A DNA stretch of 14,310 nucleotides from Bordetella parapertussis (GTDB lineage Bacteria; Pseudomonadota; Gammaproteobacteria; Burkholderiales; SG8-39), in contig CAMDRY010000036.1 of NCBI GenBank assembly GCA_945906975.1, forward strand, positions 1 through 14,310. Direction: 5' to 3'. This document shows, in pieces, positions 6,259 through 12,516 of the stretch. The notes beneath the pieces were generated by a model that was not told the DNA's origin, made no database searches, and saw nothing but the letters and a program-made list of their open reading frames with translations. Position numbers and translations under genes: made by a program. How positions within the stretch are numbered: the first letter of the stretch is position 1; each line of letters opens with the position of its first letter.

Positions 6259-8115
6259 TTAAGTTGCCGTCTCAGCTTGCTCCAGCGCCTTGAAAACCAG
6301 TTTGACCGTGGCGTCAATAAAGTCGATCTCGCCGACCTCAAGCACCACCTTGCTGCCGGCAGGTAACTCGGGCAGGGACGGCACACGGGTCACAAATGGG
6401 ATGCGGTTAAGCCTCACCAGATTGTCGCGCAGCACTTCCGCGCCGGTCTCGCCAAGCCCATTTTGCCGCAACCACCGCAGACACCAATAATGCTCCATGC
6501 TGTTCTGAAATTCATTATAGGCGGCGTAAGTCATCTCAAAGTCACGCAGGGTCGCCAACAGGTCGGCATCATTCGCAGCGAAGGGCGGTGCTTTTTCCGA
6601 CAACAGTGCGATCAACTGCCACTGGTTCACAAGATCGACGTAGCGACGCAAGGGCGAACTGGACCAGGCGTAATGCGACACCCCTAGCCCTTCATGCGGC
6701 AACGCCGAGGTGGTCATGCGCACCTTGCCGCCGCCCTGCGCCCGGTAGATTGCCGCCACACCATTTTCATCGAGCATTTTTCCCCATCGATGGTTCGCAA
6801 GAATCATCAGCTCGGCAACCAGTTTATCCAGCGGGGCGCCGCGGCGGCGCGCCTCAATCGAAACGCGATCGTCTTCGACATAAAAATTGTACTCAAGGCG
6901 GTCTTGCATGTTGCTGGCTTTGCCACGAAGCGCCTCAAGCTTTTGCGCAAACTGCCACAACCAACGCAACTCATCCACAAACGGAATTCCCGGCGCCGGC
7001 GCGCCCGATTCGAACGCATCGTCGAGGGATTCGACCTGCTGGTGGCGCAGATTGGCAACGATAGGCACATTCTCCACCCGGCTGAATTCCGCGCTGATGG
7101 CAAATGTTTCCGGGTCACAATCGACATAGAGCGAAACAGCAGGACGGGACCGGCCTTCGGCCAGCGTGAACGCTTCAACCGCTGCTCGCGGCAGCATGGT
7201 GATCTTCAAGCCCGGCATATACGCCGTGGAAAGGCGTTCCCGCGCGGACCGGCCCAGAACAGATTGGGGCTGAATGCCCAACGCCGGCGCGGCGATATGA
7301 ATGCCGACACGCACCATGCCGCCGGGCAGTTGCGTCAACGAAAATGCATCGTCGATTTCGGTCGTCGTTGCATCATCAAGACTGAAGGCGCGCACATCGG
7401 CTTGCGGCAACTCGTTTGGCGCGCTGAAATCCGCTGTGCCGAAGAACTCCGCGCCCTTGGGAAAGTACTCATACAAAAACCGGCCAAGATGGTAGTCGTG
7501 GCTGGAGGCAAGCGCGCCACATCGCTCAAGCAACTTGGCCACCGATAATCCGGTCTGCGTACAAGCCTCTTCCACGGCCTTGGTTTCGATACGACCGCGA
7601 TCGGGCTTGTAAAGCAGTTCGTTGACCAGCGGTTTGAGCGCTTCGGGCATTTCGAAGCGGACAAGCTGCGCCGTCCATGCGGCGGCCAACTCGGCCTGAA
7701 CGCGTTTTTTTTCAATCGCCGCCAGTGCCGACTTGAGAATGTCAGCGGGTGCCGCCTTGTAATGCCCCTTGCCCTTGCGATAAAAATACGCCGGCGCGGC
7801 ATGCAGCTTGATCAGTATTCCGGCCGCCTCCAAGGGCGTTGGCGCGTGGCCGCAATAATCTTTGGCGAGATCGGCAAATCCGAACTCGGTCTCGCCGCAG
7901 CACTCCCACAAGAAACCGGTGTCTATTTCAGCCGCGATCGCCTCGGCGCGCGCCATGAACTCACCAAGGGCAGGCTGCTCGAAGCGCAGCAACACGGCGT
8001 TCGCCTTGATTTTGCTTCGCTTGCCATGCGGCGCCTCCACCTGCAAAGAGGTATCGCCGTCCGCGAGTATTGCACCGACCTTGAAGGCGCCGTTTTCTTC
8101 GTAAAGAACATTCAT
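6259..8115 (-). CDS. rnb: RNB-domain 3'-5' exoribonuclease (RNase II family)
   Basis: RNase II-type enzymes degrade single-stranded RNA from the 3' end using two metal ions. The 618-residue product has an N-terminal RNA-binding region (about 1-230), the RNB catalytic domain (about 235-580) and a short S1-like tail. The metal-binding block LDDATTTEIDDAF (246-258) aligns with E. coli Asp201, 207, 209 and 210 as Asp247, Glu253, Asp255 and Asp256. GIHIAAPALGI (271-281) and SSSPLRRYVDLVNQ (485-498), with the Arg pair 490/491, are also present. The N-terminus MNVLYEENGAFKVGAILADG matches the betaproteobacterial subfamily as I recall it, which supports the ATG at 8115 even though no Shine-Dalgarno precedes it. 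It lies 74 bases after the esterase and 41 before tonB, so it is probably cotranscribed. Confidence 0.92.
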   Translation of the reverse strand: MNVLYEENGAFKVGAILADGDTSLQVEAPHGKRSKIKANAVLLRFEQPALGEFMARAEAIAAEIDTGFLWECCGETEFGFADLAKDYCGHAPTPLEAAGILIKLHAAPAYFYRKGKGHYKAAPADILKSALAAIEKKRVQAELAAAWTAQLVRFEMPEALKPLVNELLYKPDRGRIETKAVEEACTQTGLSVAKLLERCGALASSHDYHLGRFLYEYFPKGAEFFGTADFSAPNELPQADVRAFSLDDATTTEIDDAFSLTQLPGGMVRVGIHIAAPALGIQPQSVLGRSARERLSTAYMPGLKITMLPRAAVEAFTLAEGRSRPAVSLYVDCDPETFAISAEFSRVENVPIVANLRHQQVESLDDAFESGAPAPGIPFVDELRWLWQFAQKLEALRGKASNMQDRLEYNFYVEDDRVSIEARRRGAPLDKLVAELMILANHRWGKMLDENGVAAIYRAQGGGKVRMTTSALPHEGLGVSHYAWSSSPLRRYVDLVNQWQLIALLSEKAPPFAANDADLLATLRDFEMTYAAYNEFQNSMEHYWCLRWLRQNGLGETGAEVLRDNLVRLNRIPFVTRVPSLPELPAGSKVVLEVGEIDFIDATVKLVFKALEQAETAT

Positions 8116-8133
8116 GGGGGAGAGACCGTTGGC

Positions 8134-8151
8134 GGGTGGGAAGACCCACCC
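8134..8151 (-). other. Perfect 7-bp hairpin in the RNB gene leader
   Basis: GGGTGGG (8134-8140) and CCCACCC (8145-8151) pair perfectly around a 4-base loop, 18 bases before the ribonuclease ATG on the minus strand. No T-run follows, so it is not an intrinsic terminator. A second, smaller inverted repeat, GTACG/CGTAC (8163-8167 and 8174-8178), lies next to it. Possible roles are mRNA processing, decay control or reduced translation; none is shown. Confidence 0.5.
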
Positions 8152-8189
8152 TGAGTACGCCGGTACGCCGAAACGTACACAAGCGTCGA

Positions 8190-8780
8190 TTATAGTCGGT
8201 GCAGGCCCGCCGTCGGCGCCAGTCGCGCGAATTCGGCAATCAATGGCAGGTGTTCCGGGAAGCTTTTTAGCGAATGATCCCCTCCTTCGACCACAATCTG
8301 ACGCGCACCGCGGTATTTTTCAACGGCGCGTCGATAATCAAGAACCTCATCACCGGTTTCCACCAGCAACAAGTAGCGCTCCGGACGGATTGTCGCCATA
8401 CATTGCACGGCCCAAGAAGCAAGATGCCTTGCCGTGAGTTCGTATCCCACACCGGTGTAAAGATTGCGCTGCATGCCAAGGTAAGCACCCAGACCGATGT
8501 GCGGATCGACCGCCGGATTGATCAGCACTGCCCGCGCGTCATGTTTCTCCGCCAGATAGGTGGCATAGAAACCTCCGAGCGAACTTCCGACAAAGGTGAC
8601 TTGGTCGCCACGACTGCCGCCCATTGCCGCCTCGGCCGCCGCGACCGCGTCGTCCGGAAAATCCGGCAGCGCGGGGCAGGCGAAATCGCCTTGGAAACCA
8701 CGCCCGGCGAGCCAATCGGCAAAATATCGCGCCTTGTACGACTGCGGTGAGCTGTTGAATCCGTGCAAATAGACAATCAC
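8190..8780 (-). CDS. yqiA: YqiA/YcfP-like alpha/beta-hydrolase (esterase)
   Basis: The 196-residue product is a small cytosolic alpha/beta hydrolase of the YqiA family, which in E. coli shows esterase activity on short acyl substrates; its natural substrate is not known. It starts with the oxyanion-hole region VYLHGFNSSPQSYKA (3-17). The nucleophile elbow is VGSSLGGFYA (64-73) with Ser67, followed by INPAVDP (87-93), ETGDEVLDY (141-149) with the acid Asp144, and EGGDHSLKSFPEHL (165-178) with the catalytic His169. The GTG start at 8780 overlaps the mpl stop codon as GTGA, so translation is probably coupled to mpl. No alternative start fits, because the first beta strand begins at residue 2. 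Confidence 0.9.
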   Translation of the reverse strand: MIVYLHGFNSSPQSYKARYFADWLAGRGFQGDFACPALPDFPDDAVAAAEAAMGGSRGDQVTFVGSSLGGFYATYLAEKHDARAVLINPAVDPHIGLGAYLGMQRNLYTGVGYELTARHLASWAVQCMATIRPERYLLLVETGDEVLDYRRAVEKYRGARQIVVEGGDHSLKSFPEHLPLIAEFARLAPTAGLHRL

Positions 8781-10123
8781 GTTTTGCCAGCAAGGCGATC
8801 GAGCAATTTTTGGTGAATGCCGCCAAAACCGCCGTTACTCATAACCAGAATCTGATCTCCGGCACGAGTCGCGTCGGCGATGGCGGCGATCATTTCTGTC
8901 AGGTCTGCATGGCAGCTCGCCTTGTCATCTAGGGGCGACAAGGCCTCCGCCGGGTCCCATCCCAGGTTGGCGCTATAACAGAACACCCGATCCGCTTCGC
9001 GCAAACTGCCGGCAAGCGCCGCCTTCATCACACCGAGTTTCATCGTGTTCGACCGCGGCTCTAGCACCGCGAATATCCGCGCCGCGCCGGCCTTGCGCCG
9101 CAGACCGGCAAGCGTCGTCGCAATAGCGGTTGGATGGTGGGCGAAATCGTCATAGACCGCCACACCACCAGCCTCCCCGCGTAACTCCATGCGCCGTTTA
9201 ACGTTGCGAAACCGCCCTAGCGCCGCAATGGCGGCCTCAGGCGCGACACCGGCATGACGGGCGGCGGCGATCGCAGCAAGCGCGTTGAGGCGATTATGCT
9301 CCCCAAGCAAATCCCAGCTGACGACGCCCTGCGACTTTGCGTCAAAGGAGACCTCAAAGCATTGATCGCTTCCGCTCGCACTCCATCCCGTGACGAGACC
9401 AAAGCGCTCCAGCTCGGACCAACAGCCGCGTGAAAGTACCCGCTCGATGGCAGGTTCCCCGCCGTGCGCCACAATCCGGCCCGATTTAGGCACAGTACGA
9501 ACCAGATGGTGAAATTGCGTCTCGATAGCAGCAAGATCAGCGAAAATGTCTGCATGATCGAACTCAAGATTGTTTAGGATCGCCGTTTTTGGTCGATAGT
9601 GTACAAACTTGGAGCGCTTATCAAAAAAGGCCGTGTCGTACTCATCTGCTTCGATGACAAAATAGGGAGATGAGGTTATTTTCGCCGAAGTTCTGAAGTT
9701 TTCGGGTACGCCGCCGATTAGAAAACCCGGTTTGAGGCCGGCTGCTTCAAGAATCCACGCCAGCATGGCCGTCGTGGTGGTTTTACCGTGCGTTCCGGCC
9801 ACAGCGACGACCCATTTGCCCTGCAATACATGCTCGGCAAGCCATTGTGGGCCAGACACATAGCGATCGCCCCGATCCAAGATGGCTTCCAGTAGCGGGT
9901 TGCCGCGGGTGACGACATTGCCAATCACCCAAAGATCGGGATTGAGCGATAACTGGCCTGCATCAAAGCCCTCGGTCAACGCAATGCCCTGTGATTCGAG
10001 TTGCGTGCTCATCGGCGGGTAGACGTTGGCGTCACAGCCGGTAACCCGATGCCCCAACTCTTTTGCAATCACGGCAAGACCGCCCATGAAGGTGCCGCAA
10101 ATACCAAGAACGTGCAGGTGCAT
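8777..10123 (-). CDS. mpl: UDP-N-acetylmuramate:L-alanyl-gamma-D-glutamyl-meso-diaminopimelate ligase Mpl
   Basis: Mpl joins the recycled murein tripeptide to UDP-MurNAc, an ATP-dependent step that returns cell-wall peptide to peptidoglycan synthesis. From the ATG at 10123 the product has 448 residues. Landmarks are the N-terminal Rossmann fold MHLHVLGICGTFMGGLA (1-17), the P-loop AVAGTHGKTTTTAM (107-120), IEADEYDTAFFDKRSKF (157-173, typical of Mpl rather than MurC), LNNLEFDHADIF (183-194), LLGEHNRLNALAA, KRRMELRG, DDFAHHPTAI and EPRSNTMKLG. The frame is open 20 residues further upstream, but those lie over the likely promoter and do not match the fold, so ATG 10123 is preferred; no strong Shine-Dalgarno is visible. 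It is the first gene of the minus-strand operon. Confidence 0.96.
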   Translation of the reverse strand: MHLHVLGICGTFMGGLAVIAKELGHRVTGCDANVYPPMSTQLESQGIALTEGFDAGQLSLNPDLWVIGNVVTRGNPLLEAILDRGDRYVSGPQWLAEHVLQGKWVVAVAGTHGKTTTTAMLAWILEAAGLKPGFLIGGVPENFRTSAKITSSPYFVIEADEYDTAFFDKRSKFVHYRPKTAILNNLEFDHADIFADLAAIETQFHHLVRTVPKSGRIVAHGGEPAIERVLSRGCWSELERFGLVTGWSASGSDQCFEVSFDAKSQGVVSWDLLGEHNRLNALAAIAAARHAGVAPEAAIAALGRFRNVKRRMELRGEAGGVAVYDDFAHHPTAIATTLAGLRRKAGAARIFAVLEPRSNTMKLGVMKAALAGSLREADRVFCYSANLGWDPAEALSPLDDKASCHADLTEMIAAIADATRAGDQILVMSNGGFGGIHQKLLDRLAGKT

Positions 10124-10156
10124 GAGCGAGCCGGACCGGGGCAAAGTGGAACACCT

Positions 10157-10184
10157 ATTGTACCGTTGCGCTCCCGCAAGCAAA
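10157..10184 (-). promoter_or_regulatory. Predicted sigma-70 promoter for mpl operon
   Basis: On the minus strand, TACAAT (10162 to 10157) is a 5/6 -10 box. TTTGCT (10184 to 10179) is a weak -35 at 16-bp spacing. Transcription would start near 10150, about 27 bases before the mpl ATG at 10123. The -10 box lies in the left arm of the dyad described separately. Confidence 0.5.
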
Positions 10185-10189
10185 GCACA

Positions 10190-10219
10190 TTACCCCTGCG
10201 GGCGTGCGCTCGGTATGAT
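10190..10219 (+). promoter_or_regulatory. Predicted sigma-70 promoter for the nucleotidyltransferase-like/tlpA operon
   Basis: TATGAT (10214-10219) is a 5/6 -10 box, with a weak -35 TTACCC (10190-10195) at 18-bp spacing. Transcription would start near 10226, leaving a leader of about 80 bases before the ATG at 10307. The -10 box is in the right arm of the dyad, mirroring the mpl -10 box. Confidence 0.45.
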
Positions 10220-10220
10220 G

Positions 10221-10266
10221 CCGGGAGAGGTTTGCAGAGGTGGCCCTGCCGCCCAATCTCTCCCGG
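10221..10266 (+). other. Hairpin with perfect 9-bp stem in the 5' leader
   Basis: CCGGGAGAG (10221-10229) pairs perfectly with CTCTCCCGG (10258-10266). Within the 28-base loop, GGTGG (10239-10243) can pair with CCGCC (10249-10253) with one wobble, giving a longer rod. AAATTA follows rather than a T-run, so it is not a terminator on the plus strand. Transcription from the predicted promoter would begin inside the left arm, so either the true start is a few bases upstream or only part of the stem forms in RNA. Confidence 0.6.
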
Positions 10267-10306
10267 AAATTACGCGATCGTCCCGACTTGGCTCAAAGGT
10301 GCACGC

Positions 10307-10912
10307 ATGGCAAGAGACAAGCCTAAACAACAGCAAATGCGCCAACGCATCGCCGCCGCCGCCGCACGCATGATGGCCGAGGACGGGATCGATGATTTCG
10401 CGCTGGCCAAGCGCAAAGCTGCCCGCCAACTGGGCGCCGATGACACGCAGGTTCTGCCCGCCAACAGCGAAATCGAAACGGCGCTAAAAGCCTATCAGTC
10501 GCTCTATCAGAGTGAGGAACAACGTGAGCGCTTGTCCCATTTGCGCCGGATCGCACTTTCGGCCATGCACGCGCTCGCACCATTTCGCCCGTATCTGACT
10601 GGCGCGGTATTGAAGGGAACGGCGGGTCGATATGCCGACATCGACCTGCAGTTGTTCACTGACGATGGGAAGGCGGTAGAGCTATTCCTGCTTAACAAAA
10701 ATATCCCCTACGAAACCAGCACGCAGCGCCATTACGCCGGGGATCAGGTGCGCGCCATTGCGGTGTTGCAAATGGACTGGGAAGAGACACCGGTTAATCT
10801 GGCCGTGTTCTCCACCAGGGACGAGCGCGGCGCGCTCAAGACCTCGTCTGCGGGCCGGCCAATGGAACGCGCAGCCATTGCGGCTGTTTCAAACTTGGTG
10901 ACACTTCCTTGA
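10307..10912 (+). CDS. Uncharacterised protein with nucleotidyltransferase-like domain
   Basis: I recognise the family only loosely and do not assign a function. The 201-residue product has a basic helical N-terminus; residues 14-43 (RIAAAAARMMAEDGIDDF and following) look like the first helices of a TetR-type DNA-binding domain. A helical linker with a charged stretch (about 54-90) follows. Then comes GAVLKGTAGRYADIDLQLF (99-117), which resembles the nucleotidyltransferase pattern of a Gly-rich turn followed by Asp-x-Asp (Asp111, Asp113). The third carboxylate of that fold is not obvious; TPVNLAVF (161-168) has Asn where Asp might be expected. The ATG at 10307 has a good Shine-Dalgarno (AAGG, 10296-10299, spacing 7). 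Its stop overlaps the tlpA start (TTGA), suggesting coupled translation. Confidence 0.8.
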   Translation: MARDKPKQQQMRQRIAAAAARMMAEDGIDDFALAKRKAARQLGADDTQVLPANSEIETALKAYQSLYQSEEQRERLSHLRRIALSAMHALAPFRPYLTGAVLKGTAGRYADIDLQLFTDDGKAVELFLLNKNIPYETSTQRHYAGDQVRAIAVLQMDWEETPVNLAVFSTRDERGALKTSSAGRPMERAAIAAVSNLVTLP

Positions 10913-11439
10913 ACAAGGCCTGGAGAATCGGCGCGGTAATCGCCGTGGCCATTTGCGCTGGCTTGGGCGGCTACATTCTGCGGCACGAAAACCGTAATGA
11001 GACCAATCAAAGCAAAGCCGTACAAACCCTTTTTACCCTCAACTTACCTGACCCGACCGGCGCCAATCAGGCACTCATGCAATGGCGTGGCAAGATCCTG
11101 GTCGTCAATTTCTGGGCGACCTGGTGTGAACCATGCCGGGAAGAAATCCCCGGGCTGGGGCGAATTCGTGAAAAATATGCTGGTAAAAATCTAGAAGTTG
11201 TCGGCATCGCCGTCGATTCTGTAACTAAAGTACGAGAATATGCAAAAGAAGTGAATATCGCCTACCCGCTGCTGATCGGAGGCTTGGAAAGCATTGAGTT
11301 AGCCCGCAGCCTGGGCAATGCCGCAGGCGGCTTGCCATTTACCCTTGTGCTGGATCCCCAGTCGGGGATCGTGTTTTCTCATCTTGGCCTGATCCAAGAG
11401 CAGGATCTAGATCGGCGAATAACCGCACTAGCCCACTGA
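10909..11439 (+). CDS. tlpA: TlpA/ResA-type thiol-disulfide oxidoreductase, membrane-anchored
   Basis: The 176-residue product has one N-terminal anchor (about 7-24, positive residues before it) and a periplasmic thioredoxin fold. The active site is NFWATWCEPCREE (67-79) with Cys73 and Cys76, followed by VVGIAVDS and GGLPFTLVLD (140-149), which holds the cis-proline at 143. Proteins of this type reduce or exchange disulfides in the periplasm, often for cytochrome c or oxidase assembly; the partner cannot be told here. The start is TTG at 10909, overlapping the previous stop; no ATG occurs before the active-site domain. The anchor begins right after this TTG, which supports it. About 110 bases near 11160-11270 are richer in A+T than the surrounding DNA. 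It is 71 bases upstream of aroQ. Confidence 0.92.
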   Translation: MNKAWRIGAVIAVAICAGLGGYILRHENRNETNQSKAVQTLFTLNLPDPTGANQALMQWRGKILVVNFWATWCEPCREEIPGLGRIREKYAGKNLEVVGIAVDSVTKVREYAKEVNIAYPLLIGGLESIELARSLGNAAGGLPFTLVLDPQSGIVFSHLGLIQEQDLDRRITALAH

Positions 11440-11510
11440 TTCCGCTAGTATTTCGCCTAACTTCTGCGAATACCTAGACAAAATGCGCCGATTTGCGGCA
11501 AACTCCGCCC

Positions 11511-12002
11511 ATGGCAAAGACCAAAATTAAAGCCTCGGCACGTTCCCACGCTCGCAGTGACTCCAACACCAGGAGGATTCTCGTACTGCACGGCCCCAAC
11601 CTGAATCTTCTTGGGACGCGCGAGCCAGACATCTATGGTCGCGAAACGCTGGCAGATATCAATCGCCAGCTCGCAATCGCGGCGGCGGCCAGCGGCGCTC
11701 AACTTGAGAGCTTTCAAAGCAACCATGAAGGCGTGCTCATTGACCGCGTGCACGCGGCCAAGGTGCAGAAAACCGACTGGATCATTATCAATCCGGCCGG
11801 CTATACCCATACCAGCATAGCCTTGCGTGATGCCTTATCCGGAGTCGGCATACCGTTCATAGAGGTGCATTTGTCCAACATTCACGCCCGCGAAGCATTC
11901 AGGCACCATTCATACTTCTCGGATATCGCCTCGGGCACCATTGTCGGCCTCGGTAGCCGAGGCTACTTCGCCGCCTTACAGCACATTCTCGCGCTGTCCT
12001 AG
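11511..12002 (+). CDS. aroQ: 3-dehydroquinate dehydratase, type II (AroQ)
   Basis: AroQ dehydrates 3-dehydroquinate to 3-dehydroshikimate in the shikimate pathway; type II enzymes are dodecamers. The 163-residue product contains [21 protein letters not shown] (from residue 23) and all catalytic residues at the expected spacing: Arg37, Tyr42, Asn94, His100, His120 and Arg131. FQSNHEG (68-74), INPAGYTH (93-100) and [18 protein letters not shown] (118-135) are the family motifs. Residues 1-22 ([20 protein letters not shown] and two Arg) are a basic extension not usual in this family of about 145-150 residues. ATG 11511 has no Shine-Dalgarno, and the frame opens to a TTG at 11493. An exact AGGAGG at 11571-11576 codes the two Arg before the first beta strand. 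It leads the aroQ-accB-accC-prmA group. Confidence 0.95.
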   Translation: MAKTKIKASARSHARSDSNTRRILVLHGPNLNLLGTREPDIYGRETLADINRQLAIAAAASGAQLESFQSNHEGVLIDRVHAAKVQKTDWIIINPAGYTHTSIALRDALSGVGIPFIEVHLSNIHAREAFRHHSYFSDIASGTIVGLGSRGYFAALQHILALS

Positions 12003-12011
12003 CGACTGTTT

Positions 12012-12027
12012 GGCCGGCTCACCGGCC
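12012..12027 (+). other. Perfect 6-bp GC hairpin between aroQ and accB
   Basis: GGCCGG (12012-12017) pairs with CCGGCC (12022-12027) around the loop CTCA. It begins 9 bases after the aroQ stop and ends 9 bases before the accB Shine-Dalgarno sequence. No T-run follows. It could protect or process the mRNA between the genes and so raise accBC relative to aroQ, or be a regulatory site; this is inference. Confidence 0.5.
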
Positions 12028-12036
12028 GCATCAACC

Positions 12037-12041
12037 GGAGG
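12037..12041 (+). promoter_or_regulatory. Strong ribosome binding site for accB
   Basis: GGAGG followed by AAACTCCC and the ATG at 12050 gives an 8-base spacing. It is the strongest Shine-Dalgarno at a gene start in the plus-strand operon and fits the need for more carrier protein than carboxylase; accC has only a weak site. Confidence 0.8.
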
Positions 12042-12049
12042 AAACTCCC

Positions 12050-12505
12050 ATGGATTTAAGAAAACTCAAAAAATTGATCGATCTCGTTGAGGAGTCCGGC
12101 ATCGCCGAACTCGAAGTAACCGAGGGCGAAGAAAAGGTCAAAATCGTCAAAGGCGGCCGTGCCCAGGAAACTGTGTACGTACAAGCACCGACGATGCAAC
12201 ACGCTGCGGCCGTCCCCGCCGCACCGGCGCCTGCCGCCCCGGCAGCACCGCAAGCCGCTCCGGCTCCGGAGGGGCACGTTGTCAAATCACCCATGGTCGG
12301 CACGTTCTACCGTTCGGCCTCACCCGGCTCCAAGTCGTTTGCCGAAGTCGGCGATACCGTCAAAGCCGGGCAGACGGTCTGCATCATCGAGGCCATGAAA
12401 CTGATGAATGAGATCGAAACCGACAAGGACGGCGTAATCAAAGCCATCCTGATCGAAAACGGCCAGCCGGTGGAGTATGGCGAACCCTTGTTTGTGATCG
12501 GCTGA
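12050..12505 (+). CDS. accB: Biotin carboxyl carrier protein of acetyl-CoA carboxylase (AccB)
   Basis: AccB carries the biotin that moves CO2 from biotin carboxylase to carboxyltransferase in the first step of fatty acid synthesis. The 151-residue product has the usual plan: an N-terminal domain ([20 protein letters not shown] onward, 1-45), a flexible Ala/Pro linker (about 52-74) and a biotinyl domain (76-151). The biotinyl domain includes [10 protein letters not shown], the protruding thumb SASPGSKSF and the biotinylation motif EAMKLMNE with Lys117. The length matches the family. accC begins 11 bases after the stop, so the two subunits are made from one mRNA. In E. coli, AccB represses its own operon; whether that happens here cannot be seen. 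Confidence 0.98.
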   Translation: MDLRKLKKLIDLVEESGIAELEVTEGEEKVKIVKGGRAQETVYVQAPTMQHAAAVPAAPAPAAPAAPQAAPAPEGHVVKSPMVGTFYRSASPGSKSFAEVGDTVKAGQTVCIIEAMKLMNEIETDKDGVIKAILIENGQPVEYGEPLFVIG

Positions 12506-12516
12506 TCCGCGTGGCA

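Larger units (their letters stand above)
10156..10220. repeat. 65-base imperfect dyad between divergent promoters
   Basis: The arms pair as TACCG (10161-10165) with CGGTA (10211-10215), GCGC (10168-10171) with GCGC (10206-10209), and CCCGCA (10173-10178) with TGCGGG (10197-10202), with short unpaired bases between them. Five further outer positions (10156-10160 with 10216-10220) are Watson-Crick or G-T wobble. The centre, 10179-10196, is unpaired and holds both -35 candidates. This may be an operator controlling both operons, or a folded RNA if read through. Confidence 0.7.

Noticed and set aside
11160..11270. AT-rich patch in tlpA as a sign of horizontal transfer
   Set aside because: It is short, lies inside an intact gene with normal flanks, and no mobile-element feature is near.
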